From: Megaustenia siamemsis
Lineage: Eukaryota; Mollusca; Gastropoda; Stylommatophora; Ariophantidae
NCBI GenBank assembly: GCA_032433765.1
Contig: JAVIAB010000092.1
Location: 106,756,279 to 106,820,278, forward strand
Direction of reading: 5' to 3'
DNA length: 64,000 nt
Shown: positions 47,000-58,389 of the stretch, piece after piece
How the letters are laid out: the number at the start of each line of letters is the position of its first letter
How positions within the stretch are numbered: position 1 is the stretch's first letter
Position numbers and translations under genes: made by a program
The notes under the pieces: model-generated
Told to the model about the DNA's origin: nothing
Database searches by the model: none
Seen by the model: only the letters and a program-made list of their open reading frames with translations

Positions 47000-47385
47000 A
47001 CATAAGCTTCTTTATCATAATTTGCTACACCGGCTGGCGTAGGCAATCATGTCCTTCCACAACTCTCTGTCCTCAATGCATCGTCTCAAAATAAATTCTG
47101 TTGATTGTTTACCCTGTCACGCCACTAAACTATCTAGTATCTTCTTTATTTGTCACTCTCGACATCTCTTTTCCTGTATTTTACTAGTTGTATTCACGTA
47201 TTTCTTTTACTTTCCTGTTATCATTATGTCCCCGATATATGTCGATTGTTTTTATTTTTATGCTTTTAGGAGCCTCTCTTTTTGTGTTGGCCTCACTGGG
47301 AATTTCCTCGTTGGTTTCTTTAGCTGTCTAGGGAACTCAACATTTTTCTGAGAAAAGCCATCTCTGTAGCTTTTATCCATTTCTT
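47000..47385 (-). mobile_element. LINE family A, 3' end (decayed)
   Basis: It is antisense to the family A end; CCGGCTGGCGTAGGCAATCA, CCACAACTCTCTGTCCTCAA and TTGTGTTGGCCTCACTGGGA also occur, slightly changed, at 18.9-19.3 and 58.0-58.2 kb. Confidence 0.8.
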
Positions 47386-48100
47386 TGTCAGGATTCATGA
47401 TCACACGAGCTTAAGACATGAAAAGTAATCTTAGTGCGTGATGTTTAACACGAAAGAAAAGTTGGTGGAAAGTAATGATTAATACAGCAACGTGAGCCTT
47501 ACACTCACAGTAGATGAATGTAAACATGTACTGTGCACTACGCATGGGATCAGGAAATGATAGGGGAAGTAAAGAACACACTTCAAGTACAATGACGATG
47601 ATTCCATACACAAGAACAATAAAAAAATGTATCATAGTTTTTCATATTCACCAATTCCTAATAATAACAATATAATAAGAATACTTATAATAATAATAAT
47701 GATGTTGGTGATGATAATGGTCGTACTAATATTTAACAGTCGCTACTCAAATGATTTTATCAAAACTGACAAATGAACAAATATTTCTCACAAAGTCAAA
47801 GAAACAGGTAACCAAGCCATCAAAACAACATAGTATTTTGTGGAGACATACTTTTAAAGAATTTCAGAAAGATCAAAGGCTAGTCGCTAATCAAACTACG
47901 AGAGAGACTGATGAATGGATAGTATCAAACTACGAAGGAGGCTGATGAATGGATAGTAATTCCTTCTCATAAGCCTCCACACCTGACAATTTATGAAAGA
48001 AAAAAAAATATGAAATTCTTCTATAGTACGCAGATAACGGAATTCGATAGTCTATAATCGTGAGATTATCATTGAAGAGTTAAATATTAAATAGCCATGT
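47386..48100. other. intron 2 sequence, no gene seen
   Basis: AAT-rich low complexity near 47650-47740. Nothing recognisable. Confidence 0.45.
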
Positions 48101-48104
48101 ACTT

Positions 48105-48490
48105 CAGCAAATAACATCAGAACTAAAACTACGAAAATGCTATGTTTACTCAACATTCCTGTATGGTGCAGAAACATGGACCTGAAAAACGAAAACAGAG
48201 AAAAAGAATTAGGTCTTTGAAATGTGGATCTATAGGAAAATGGGGAGAATTGGGTGGGACAAAAAGAGGACAGATAATGAAGTTGTGAATCAGCTAAAAA
48301 TGGAAAAAAGAACTGCTTCTAAAGAGAAAAAGGACATATTTTAGATATGTGAAGAGACACAATACCCTTCTGGAAGTCTTCTTGGAAGGGAAGGTACAGG
48401 GTAGATGAGGCAGAGGCAGACCAAGTCTAAAGTCAAAATGGGGACAGGTGAACATATGACAAAGTGCACCATGAAGACATGTAGAGAAAA
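48105..48490 (+). mobile_element. LINE 3' part (decayed)
   Basis: STFLYGAETWT, then RIGWDKKRTDNEVVNQLKME and a C-terminal MALHGSQ-like end in different frames, the standard order of a LINE RT C-terminal region. Its last codons run straight into the 56-bp array. Confidence 0.7.
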
Positions 48491-49125
48491 CGACACCCAA
48501 TGATTGAATGGCGCTACATGGTAGCCAACTCTTGATGTAGAGAAGACGTCACCCAATGATTGAATGGCGCTCTATGGTAGCCAACCCTCGATGTAGAGAA
48601 GACGTCACCCAATGATTGAATGGCTCTCCATGTTAGCCAACCCTCGATGTAGAGAAGACGAACCCAATAATTGAATGGCACTCCATGGTAGCCAACCCTT
48701 TATGTAGAGAAGACGACACCCAATGATTGAATGGCTCTCCATGGTAGCCAAACCTCTATGTAGAGAAGACGACACCAAATGATTGAATGGCTCTCCATGG
48801 TAGCCAACCCTCATTGTAGAGAAGACGCACCCAATGATTGAATGGTGCTCAATGGTAGCCAACCCTCTATGTAGAGAAAACGACACCCAATGATTGAATG
48901 GCTTTCCATGGTAGCCAACCCTCGATGTAGAGAAGATGTCACCCAATGTTTGAATGGCTCTCCATGGTAGCCAACTCTCGATGTGGAGGAGACGACATCC
49001 AATGGAATGAATGGCGCTCCATGGTAGCCAAACCTCAATGTAGAGAAGACGACACCCACTGATTGAATGGCGCTCCATGGTAGCCAACCCTCGATGTGGA
49101 GGAGACGACACCCAATGAATAAATG
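48484..49125. repeat. 56-bp minisatellite, about 11 copies, derived from a LINE 3' end
   Basis: CCCAATGATTGAATGGCGCT, CCATGGTAGCCAACCCTCGA and TGTAGAGAAGACG follow each other at 56-bp spacing (48546, 48602, 48658). In plus translation a unit reads MIEWRSMVANPRCRED, matching the LINE C-terminus KWRSMVVNLRCGEG at 53.6 kb. The 168-codon minus frame (48605-49111) is an array translation, not a gene. Confidence 0.93.
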
Positions 49126-49339
49126 TACTTATTAAACGAGCGTGGGTGCGTTGTACTGACGGTTTACCGCAAAGCTGCGATATCAGTGCCTTTCACTTCG
49201 GCACGTCATTCTTCACCATAGGTAGATTTGCATAAAAATTGTTTTCCAGGACAATGATCATTTGTGTTTTACTCTTTAAACTGTTAATTACCAAGTGTTA
49301 TTTAACATGCACGAGTACAGACGGAACCTCCTAAGTTTG
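49126..49339. other. no gene seen
   Basis: Short unassigned stretch between the array and a LINE. Confidence 0.4.
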
Positions 49340-50745
49340 TTCATTGTTATCCGAGAAGAATTATTGGATCTCTATACCCAGAGGCCCAGGAAGTTTACAG
49401 GAGTGCACAAATTATAGGGGAATTATGCTACTATCAGTGCCAGGAAAAATATTAAGCAGAATAATTCTGGAGAGATTAAAAGAGGTCATAGAGAAACATT
49501 TGAGAGATGAACAAGCAGGTTTTAGGAAGAACAGATCATGTGCTGATCAAATAACTACTCTACGTATAATAGTTGAACAAAGTTTAGAACTAAAATCCCC
49601 ACTTTATATTGGATTCATAGATTACGAAAAGGCATTTGATAGTTTAGACAGAAGAATGTTTTTGAAGTTGCTGAGTCATTACGGAATCCACATAAAGTTT
49701 ATATACCTGATAAAAACAATGTATGAAGGAACGAAATGTAGTGTGGTGCATGAAGGGCAGCTTACAGAAGCATTTGAAATAAGAACAGGAGTAAGGCAGG
49801 GATGCCTTCTGTCTCCATTTCTTTTTCTACTGGCCATAGATTGGATTATGAAAATAACTCAAAACAACAGAAATGGGATCCAGTGGTCACTGACCAAGCA
49901 ACTTGATGATTTAGACTTTGCTGATGACATAGCTCTCCTATCACACAGCCATCAACAGATGCAGGATAAAATGGCATACTTGATGAGAGATCACAACATC
50001 TGGGACTGAAGATTAATAGAGATAAAACCAACATTATGAGAATTAATACAGTTGGCAATAACCAAATAAAACTAGGAGAAATACCTCTACTAGACGTACA
50101 ATCTTACATATATCTGGGCATAAATATAGATAAAGAGGGAGGAACAGAAAATCATACCAAAATAAGGATATCAAAAGCAAGAGGAGCTTTCATTGCAACA
50201 TTGGGAAACATATGGAAATCCAAAGAAATTAGGTTAAATACAAAAATAAAAATGTTTAACTCAAATGTTAAGTCGGTCCTATTATATGGCTGTGAAACAT
50301 GAAGAACAACAAAATTGACAATCACGAAGATACAGACTTTCATTAATGGATGCTTACGCAGAATAAAAGGATGGAAATGGCAGGACAGAATCACTAACAT
50401 AGAATTATGGAAATGTACCAGTCAAATACCCGTGGATAAAGAGATACAGCGAAGTCGATGGCGCTGGATAGGACACACACTACGGAAGCCAACTGAGAGT
50501 ATTACACAACAGGCCCTTTTTTAGAATCGCCAAGGAAAAGACAAAGAGGAAGACCAAGGAATTCTTGGAGAAGACAGATAGAAGCAGAGATGAAGATGAT
50601 GGGGAAAACATGGAATGATCTTAAAAGAATGCCAAAAAAAAGAATGACTTGGAAAGTGTTGTTGAAGACCTATGCTCCACTGGGAGCTAAAAAGGTAGAA
50701 GATGAAGAAGAAGAAGATACCCAGAGACCAGGGGAAGTAAAGCTA
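49340..50745 (+). mobile_element. LINE family R (RTE-like), RT domain to 3' end, broken
   Basis: The frame 49344-50009 reads ECTNYRGIMLLSVPGKILSR, HLRDEQAGFRKNRSCADQIT, motif A FIDYEKAFDSLDR, motif B TGVRQGCLLSPFLFLLAID and motif C LDFADDIALLSH. A frameshift near 49985 moves to 50036-50302 (DVQSYIYLGINIDKEGGTEN, SVLLYGCET). Stops at 50300 and 50522 separate [17 protein letters not shown] and the GKRQRGRPRNSWRR end. The endonuclease domain is missing. It is the most complete RT in the window, with all catalytic motifs present, but it is inactivated by at least one frameshift and two stops. 3' copies of it lie at 15.1 and 23.6 kb. It sits in the 5.3-kb nAChR intron. Confidence 0.92.
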
Positions 50746-50749
50746 AGAA

Positions 50750-50835
50750 GAAGCCACGGATTCGAAGTCAAAATTCATGGGCCTCTATGGCGGGATTTGA
50801 ACCCCGGGACTTTCCTGTGTAGAGGCTGATTTCTT
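50750..50835 (-). other. tRNA-like 3' half (T arm and acceptor-like pairing)
   Basis: The minus strand reads GCCTCTACACAGG, then CCGGGGTTCAAATCCCGCC and ATAGAGGC. The T arm is good and CCTCTA/TAGAGG can pair. No D arm or A box was found, so it is a SINE or pseudo-tRNA fragment rather than a functional tRNA gene. Confidence 0.3.
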
Positions 50836-51602
50836 CCCCCAGACAATACAATCCCTTTAAAAAATATACCGGAACATAAACTGTCTAAAAGAGATTAAGT
50901 ATGAATCTTCACCGTACCAAAATATCACATTTGAGTTAAATGAGGGTAGTGTTCTTTCTGTGATCCAAGTATCGGTTTCTTTTACTTCCGCTGGGTTGAT
51001 TGAACTCACGTACACTTCATGGCCAAGCTAGCACGTTGCTACAAGACCAGACACGTTCATTTACATATCTGCTGATATGTGAGAGAGGTGAACCATTGCT
51101 CTTTCTCGATGTTAATATTTTTACCAAGAATTGAGCGGGAATGGCATTCTTTAATTACTCAACGATTGGATTGTAAAATATCGTGCTGGAATTGAACTTT
51201 CTGATTTGCATCGCATAGCGAATACACTAACTACTACGCAGAAAATTATTGAGATTATCATGGACAGTTAGAGGAATAACGATGATGTATTGAGTAAAAC
51301 ATGTGCACAAAGTGAGATCTTGAAGCTATTTAGGAAATTGTTCAGTTAAAAACGTTGTGATCGGTGATACGGTAGGAAGAATGAGAGAACAGAAAGATAG
51401 CGACAGAAAAGCACAAAGCAGCTTAACAATCTGTCATGGTAAAACAAAGAACATTGAAAATAATATGTAAAAACAGAACAGGGATATGTAAATGACATAA
51501 TCGTCGTCGATCATGGCAAGTGGTGATGATAATGAACGTCGTGGAAATACAAACTAAGCCTGATAACCAACAACAACAACACATTTAATGCAAATACAGT
51601 AC
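50836..51602. other. intron 2 sequence, no gene seen
   Basis: Nothing recognisable up to the nAChR donor at 51602. Confidence 0.45.
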
Positions 51603-51758
51603 CCTAATTATAATATGTAGGTTAATATCTGGGTACGGCTCTTCACAACATGAGAAGTATCGAACTGTTCGCTCCACTAGAAGGCTGATGAGCTCCCACT
51701 CGCTGTTGGGAATGTAGTTGCTGGTGTCACCCTTGTCTGAATTCATTATCAGATTCAA
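51603..51758 (-). CDS. nAChR subunit exon: loop F to loop C, pre-M1
   Basis: The acceptor CGTGGCTTTAG is followed by TTG AAT CTG ATA ATG. The exon is 52 codons, phase 0 at both ends, with donor AGG then GTACTG. It reads NLIMNSDKGDTSNYIPNSEW and continues through the strand to RYFSCCEEPYPDINLHII. The adjacent CysCys with flanking Tyr residues (RY before, PYPD after) is the loop C signature of alpha-type subunits. This exon has no methionine-started frame over 60 codons and is easily missed. It was found because the flanking exons require it. Confidence 0.95.
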
Positions 51759-52265
51759 CTAAAGCCACGTTGGAATATAAATGTTGAAACATTTAAGGCA
51801 AATAACGTGGGATTTGTTTTCTTTCATAACATTTTCAAGTTATATTAATCGTTTTATTTTATTTGTATCTGTTATGTTTTACCATTATCAAACTTTAATA
51901 GTCAGAAGAACAAGAAAACACTTTCGATAACGAGGAAAATCTACATCTTCCTTAATTCTCATATAAAAACACTTGTAACCCTTTCATAACTTTAACCTTT
52001 TGTTCAAGACTTCTCTCATAGAACTATATGAAATTTTTAGGTCTTTTTCAAGCATTTCTAATGTAGCCATTTTAAATTCTTGAGTCTTTCTCAAACGACA
52101 GAATTTATAACCACCATGCATTCTTGGATCTTTCTCAAACGCCATAATTTATAACCATCATAAATTCTTGGACCTTACTCTAGCTTCATACATAACCACA
52201 TTCAATTCTTGGGTCTCTCTCTAATGTTATCATATATAACTGTAATTTATTATTACTACATTTTT
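51759..52265. other. intron 1 sequence, no gene seen
   Basis: It has loose repeats of TTCTTGGGTCTTTCTC type at 52080-52230 and nothing else. Confidence 0.45.
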
Positions 52266-52269
52266 GGCT

Positions 52270-53415
52270 AACAGAAAATTAGTCGATGCATGGATTTCAA
52301 AACAGAGAATCAAATAGACCTCGAATTTGCAGTATGTCAAGTACATACAAGAGAAATACGCAGGAGAAACGTAAACAAATATCAGGAGTCGCCAAAGAAC
52401 TGTCACCAAATGCAAATTACAACAAAAAAAAACCCAGAAATCTGTACAGAAATATATGACAGAAGAGATACATGAAGAGATAAAAATGGTAACCCAGTAA
52501 CAATAACAACCCCCGCAAGATAAACCATTAATACGTTCCAAGATCACTGGATACATGTATACACTGATGGGGCAACCACAAAACCAACTATCAAAGCTAG
52601 ATATGAAATTCTGGTACATTATCCAGATGGAACAGCAGAAAAAAATATGTGGTCCGTGTAGTGAGTCTGCAACAATTGCGAAGCAGAATTAATAGTCATA
52701 GAAACAACAGTGAACCATCTGAATATTGTTTTTGATACTATATTATCAACGAAAAGAAATACAGTCACCATTACATATTCCAAATCAGCTCTGCAGGCGC
52801 GAGGAATTAACATAAATAAACCAGAACTCATACAACTCACCATTGACATGGATAACCTCATTAACACACATGAAATAATGCTAATGATGCAATGGATCCC
52901 AGGACACTCCAGCACACCCAGAAATAATAAAGTAGCTACATTAGCCAAGAGAGGATCAAGATAGATACAATTTCACACTGGCATCTCGTTAAACACAGCC
53001 AAACAAATTATAGACTCCAACAGTAGAAAAGATTGCCTGAATGGATGGGCCATTGAAAAAAAAAACAGAGAGAAAACATTTTAAATACATGACATGGCCA
53101 AACCTCCATGACAACATTAACAACCTAAAACGAAGTGATGAATCTAGCCTCTTCAAAATGAGAACTGGCCATGTACCATTGTAGAACAACATCAATAGAA
53201 TACAACGAAACTCATCTCCAGCATGTCCACTCTGTGAACACCGACATGAAACAGTAGAACATCACCTTATTAACTGTCTATAGCTCACTGACATCAGAGC
53301 GATTCTAATTCCTCAAAGACATGACAAATCTATCACCTTGCACGGAACTACAGGGGAACTCATAAATACCTGCAGATATTGGATGACATGACATTCGGTC
53401 GAAAGGCGTCAGCTG
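52270..53415 (+). mobile_element. LINE with RNase H domain, C-terminal part (decayed)
   Basis: Order of pieces: HVYTDGATTKPTIKARYEIL (start of RNase H, TDG Asp present), NCEAELIVIETTVNHL (Glu present), TITYSKSALQARGI (the usual SDS Asp replaced), MMQWIPGHSSTPRNNKVATL (the usual GNxxAD Asp replaced). After a frame break comes SLFKMRTGHVP and then CPLCEHRHETVEHHLINC, the usual Cys/His C-terminus. Two of the four catalytic acidic positions are lost, so the nuclease would be inactive. It lies in intron 1 of the nAChR gene. Confidence 0.85.
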
Positions 53416-53428
53416 ACAAGCTTTTGGA

Positions 53429-53433
53429 TCCAT

Positions 53434-53482
<49 letters not shown>
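53429..53482. repeat. (CAA)n microsatellite
   Basis: About 18 CAA units. The poly-Cys stretch in the minus frame at 53360-53665 comes from this tract. Confidence 0.95.
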
Positions 53483-53483
<1 letters not shown>

Positions 53484-53554
53484 ATTATTTGGTCTTTCAC
53501 AATATTCAAAATATATAACCACATTAAATTTCTTGCTCTTTCTCTAATTGTATA

Positions 53555-53850
53555 CATCATCATCATCAAGTGCCTTCTCCGCAACGAAGGTTGACTACCA
53601 TGGAACGCCATTTCGCTCTGTCTCTTCTTTTGATTGTGCCGGTTGTCGTATCCTGATTTGTCCATCTTTTGATGTTACTCGTCCATGGTAGTCGTGGTCT
53701 GTCTATAACTCTTTTACCTTGTATTTTCCCTAACAAAATTACTTTGCGTAGGCTGCTGAGTCTTTTAGCATGCTCAAAAATTATCATTTTTTTCCCCATC
53801 CTGCGCTGTAATCTTCACATAGTATGTCAACATGTTAGTAGTAGGTCAAT
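53555..53850 (-). mobile_element. LINE 3' end
   Basis: The minus frame 53799-53566 reads KRLSSLRKVILLGKIQGKRV, DRPRLPWTSNIKRWTNQD and RAKWRSMVVNLRCGEGT, an intact C-terminal LINE module ending in a (GAT)n-type tail (CATCATCATC on plus). Confidence 0.8.
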
Positions 53851-53989
53851 GTTTTTCAACATTGGTTATATCGCAGGATCATTAAAGTGAATGCTATACA
53901 TTCCGGCATTTACCAATTTGTAAATAGAAATAATAATGTTCCACTAAATATTATTCTGGGCCGATCTTCAGCACTTAGAAAGTAATAGT

Positions 53990-54255
53990 TAATGTTCCCT
54001 CCACGCTCTTCTAGGGGTATGGAAATATGATGTTAGTGACTGTAATTTTCATTGACCACGGTATTTTTTTAGTTGTATTGTCAGCATCACGACGGGTTGC
54101 CTTTATTTCCATGAATATTCTCTGACACCCATATATAGGGCTGGATGAACTCCAGAGTTTTGTCAATCCGAAAAAATTGTCCACCAAATTCTATTAATGG
54201 GGCGGAACTCTTCTGAACAAGAAGCGAATTAACCACACAGCCACCGATGTTTATT
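53990..54255 (-). mobile_element. diverged SINE, family A-related
   Basis: It shares the layout of SINE A (ATGATGTTAGTGACTGTAAT, TCAGCATCACGACGGGTTGC, GGGCTGGATGAACTC) but is diverged, with a decayed tRNA-like head. Confidence 0.5.
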
Positions 54256-54831
54256 GCATCGATCGTAGAGTGAGTGTTTGGTACGATTTCCCTCTATTTA
54301 TGTTACCACATTTCTTCATTTGAACATACATCAAGTTATAATCTTATCAAATTTTACCTAAAATACTTGGCACTTAGTCGAGTTCTTTTGTAGATTGTTT
54401 AAATGTGTTCCTCGCTTCATCATTTTTACAAACCAATATGAATGTTTATATTTTACAAGAGGATGATCTAGTTAACGGATTTACGGTTGATTAATCTACT
54501 ATCTCTCCCTATATTATTGTTAACTTTATTTCATTGTTGGTTATTTATTTCACCATCTTTCAGTTTTCACTCATGGTGGATCCTGCCGCCTTTAGTTAGT
54601 ACCCTACATCACACATTGATCCAGTGCCAGTTATTTCGCAACAAAATTGAAGAACATTTGTATGAAGATATAGTTAATTTTGAATATATTGATGCCTTTT
54701 ATTCCTTTTAAAAATATCAGAATTAATGTCTAATGATAAACAAAAGAAATAAATTGCAATGAAAATACAAAATAAAAGGCTGCAGGAAATGTTCTTCTCA
54801 TATATATATAACATCTTTTCCCAAAAGTAAT
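54256..54831. other. intron 1 sequence, no gene seen
   Basis: The 74-codon frame at 54487-54711 is Leu/Ser/Phe-rich and unrecognised. Confidence 0.4.
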
Positions 54832-54844
54832 ATATTTTTTAATA

Positions 54845-55098
54845 AAAGTAAAAATGTAAAGTACCCCTGTCACGCCAAGTGGTGTATAGGGAATATGGTG
54901 TTGGTGACCATATATTTTACAGACCTTCGGCACATGATTTTTGGGCTAATGTGGTCGGTATTACGCCCGTGCCGCTTCACTTTCCCAGAAAAAATGCGGT
55001 ACCCATTAAAGACTGGGTGAACCCGGAAGCCGTCGGTTGGGATCGAACCCTACCCCTTGTCCTTTGTAGTCACTAACCACTGAGCTATCGCGGCCCCC
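54845..55098 (-). mobile_element. SINE family A, full length, 13-bp perfect TSD
   Basis: ATATTTTTTAATA at 54832-54844 and 55099-55111 flanks a copy with complete head and B box (GGGTTCGATCCC), lacking only a few bases in the GTAGTCCAGTTCACTAACC region. Confidence 0.92.
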
Positions 55099-55111
55099 AT
55101 ATTTTTTAATA

Positions 55112-56470
55112 GGAAATTTAAAATTACAGAAACTGTAAGTGAACAACATAAAATGGACTGTAAGTTATAAATGAATGTACTTATTATTATTTTTCCAACA
55201 AATTATAAACTATATCTTTCCTTTACAAATCTACCCAAGAACGTCGAACCGTGCTGGGCTAAAAGGTTTATAACTTATCGTATATTAACTTATCGTAAAC
55301 CACAACACTACTTATCTGCCCCCATTTAACGTGATTTTCAAGAAGGACAGAAAATGAACAAAATATACTTCCTCCAGTCATGGCACCTGCCAGCTAATAT
55401 GCACATTTATCCCATGGTTATGTAAGCCATTCTTTACCATTCTATTATCGAGGGAAATTATGTCTCCTGAAAATATCTTGAGCGAAATAGTGCAGTTTTG
55501 CTGTCATTTTAAAAATCATTTAACATGAAGGGAACAACATTTTTATAAACTTTTTTTTCCGAACTAGATTGTGAATTTGTCAATAAAAATAAATAAAAAA
55601 TAAGCAAGGCCGGGCTTAATCAATAAGTCAACGGACGTTCGCTTCTCAATCTGACACAGGGTCTTGTTTTTTATATCTATGGTAATTGAATTCGCATTTC
55701 TGTGAGCATCCTCTGATCTGCTTGAACATGTTTATCTTTGATCTTGTCGCCAATTAATATGGTGGCTATTTTGGAATGAGAGGGTGGACATTACGTGTGC
55801 GGTTGATGTATACTTCGTTTTGTCGCCATTTTGTTGGATCACGGGAAAAGGTTATAAATGCGTGTCCTAATGATATTGTGTATGGTACATTTCCCTAACA
55901 GAAACAAAGACATCAATGGTAACCTGCATGCTGCAAATTCCATTTACTATTTGTTTTGTTTTTGTTTTAACAACCCCAATGAATGCGTTAAAAGAACGTG
56001 CCTTTTGCCATTGTTAACTGAAACTTCACTAAATAGATCGCCCACCCAGTGCAGTCGCCTGCATTTATATCATAGGTTTTATCATCTCCGATAGAAAGAA
56101 AATAAAACTTGGTTTGCGTTCAACTTATACTAATACTTGAATTGTATATTTAAACGATGACTCTTCTATTATTATCTAAAATTTCAACTAAATATGTAAG
56201 TAATGCTCATAATATTACATACAACTTTTACAAAGTATGTTGTTAATACTTCTATTGCTGCTTTAAATTGTAACCAAACGTATATGTGATACTCATACTA
56301 AAATATGTAAGCGATGATAACACTATGACCTAAACTTTAGAGAAACTACCGATGTCAAAGAAAACTAGTTCAGGAGCAGATTGCAATAGTAACCATGTAC
56401 TAGTCACAGGCATACTCGGAATAAAATAAAAACAACTAAAAGAGCTGTAGTTTGGTTGCGGTTAATTTCA
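55112..56470. other. intron 1 sequence, no gene seen
   Basis: No recognisable repeat; the 78-codon frame at 55858-56094 is unrecognised. Confidence 0.45.
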
Positions 56471-56474
56471 GATT

Positions 56475-57130
56475 TACTGAAATAAGACATAGGATAATAA
56501 CAGAACTTGGATATGCTGATAACACGGTTCTCACTTCAGAAAATATAAAGCGGCTAGAAGAGACAAGTGAGTCTTCAGTTTTAAAAAAAAACTAAGTGAA
56601 GAGCAAAACCTTTATCTACAAGTACAGAACACTGAGATAATGTCCACCGACAAAGCAAAAAGCCAACCAAAAATCATCATAGACAACAAAGAATTGTAAA
56701 AATTGTACAAATTATGAATATTTGGAAACTATAATAGCTGTCAATGAGGTTCCCTGAAGGAGGTCAAAAGAAAACTAACACAAGCAATGCAACAATCAAA
56801 TGCCATGAAGAACATATGAAACAATATCAACAATGCAGTGAAAGTAAATTTTAGGGTGAGTGTCTTCTTGGTAGCATCGTGTAATTGCAAATTATGGGCA
56901 ATCTCGCAAACAATAATGAAGCAAAATTGGGTCATTAAAAAAAACTGCAAATAAAATCCTTAAAATACATTGAATGAAGAAAAGGTGAAATGAAGGCATG
57001 TTGAAAGACTGAAACTTTGAAAAGAACTGACTTATAAACAATTTACAGATGGAATGACAATACTACGGCCACGTAAAAATACACAATGGACTGGATAGTA
57101 CTATATAAGGGAGGCATAGTTGCAGAAAAT
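56475..57130 (+). mobile_element. LINE RT fragment (decayed)
   Basis: LGYADNTVLTSENIKRLEET (motif C with YADN), then NTEIMSTDKAKSQPKIIIDN and a SLKEVKRKLTQAMQQSNAMK module in consecutive frames. Stops throughout. Confidence 0.7.
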
Positions 57131-57691
57131 TAGACGGCATTTTCATCAATAATTTCACAACCTAGTTCGGAAAAAAGCTTATTAAAAATATTTTTCTCTT
57201 CATGATAAATGATTCTTAAAGTGATAGCAGATCAGCAATATTTCGCTCCAAATATTTTCAGGAGACATAATTTCACTCCATAATAGAATGGTAAAGAATG
57301 ACTCACATAACAAATGAAGTGTATTATTTATTAAAAGTTTCATGTATAAATCACAGTTGCGAAAAGATTTAAATGCAACACAGAAAAGGTCAAAATGCGA
57401 TGCCAAACAAATAGACAAAATAACAGGAACAAAGTGAACACTAAACACTAGCCGTTGGAAAATAAAAATAAGAAAAATTGTTAGATCAGCTGGGCATTAG
57501 GAAAAAAATAGATTACTTCAAGCAACTCTAAGAAAATGGATTACTATAAGTCAATATTCAAGATCATGGTGGGATGGACCGCAGATAATGGCAAAGGAAA
57601 TGCAGAATAAGGTACGAAATAGGAATATTGGTAACCTCGTTTGGATCTGGTAAGATAACCAATGAAAATATTGAAACTTTTAGAATTAATT
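57131..57691. other. intron 1 sequence, no gene seen
   Basis: Possibly more decayed LINE sequence; not assignable. Confidence 0.35.
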
Positions 57692-57693
57692 AA

Positions 57694-57779
<86 letters not shown>

Positions 57780-57800
57780 GTATATTTATATGTATATATG
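57692..57800. repeat. (AT)n-(GT)n microsatellite
   Basis: An AT tract (57698-57730) is followed by GT repeats to 57778 and a TATAT remainder. Confidence 0.95.
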
Positions 57801-57829
57801 TATAGGTGGTTAATGAACTACAAGAAATG

Positions 57830-58020
57830 ATAGACATAAAAGAAAAATAAACAGGACACATTTAAAACAGGTGCAGCGCGTCAAATACTTGGGCACAATA
57901 ACAACATCAGATGGAAGTGCCACACATAAATAAAAAGCAGAATAGCTGAAGTCAAAATAGCTTTTCAGAAATAAAAAACGTCTTGTGCAACAAGTCTATG
58001 TCAATAAAAGTGAGAAAGAG
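57830..58020 (+). mobile_element. LINE family A fragment, plus orientation
   Basis: VQRVKYLGTITTSDGSATHK-like translation and RIAEVKIAFQK-like residues match the module at 16.85 kb. Confidence 0.65.
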
Positions 58021-58380
58021 ATGTGGCCGAAAAATGTTGATTGTTTCTTTCTGATGTTATTTAGGAGCTCCTTTTTTGTGTTGGCCTCTTTGAGAATGTC
58101 CTCATTGATCTTCTTAGCTGTCCAGGGAATTTTCAACATTCTTCTGAGAAATTCCATCTCTGTGGCCTATAATCCTCTTTTCATTCGTTTGTCTACTGCC
58201 CATGATTCGTTTTCATAGGTCAGAATTAGCTCTATATATCACCGATGCACTCTCTTTCTTACATCTATTTATAGATACTTGTATCATAAGACGTTTTTCA
58301 TTTACTGAAATGCTATTTTGGCCTGAGCTGTTCTGCTTTTTATTTCTGTGATTCAATAACTACTGTAATATTACATAAAA
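58021..58380 (-). mobile_element. LINE family A fragment, minus orientation
   Basis: GTGTTGGCCTCTTTGAGAAT, CCTCATTGATCTTCTTAGCT and CATTCTTCTGAGAAATTCCA are antisense to the family A 3' region, so it is inverted relative to the fragments on both sides. Confidence 0.75.
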
Positions 58381-58389
58381 CCCCTAGAA

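Noticed and set aside
48605..49111. A 168-codon minus frame with repeated HRGLATMES-like units.
   Set aside because: It is antisense of the 56-bp LINE-derived array; the period of 56 shows up as a 56-residue repeat through three frames.
50750..50835. A tRNA gene on the minus strand.
   Set aside because: Only the T arm and a possible acceptor stem are present; A box and D arm are missing.
53360..53665. A minus-strand protein with a run of 17 cysteines.
   Set aside because: The cysteines are the reverse reading of the (CAA)n microsatellite fused to a LINE end.
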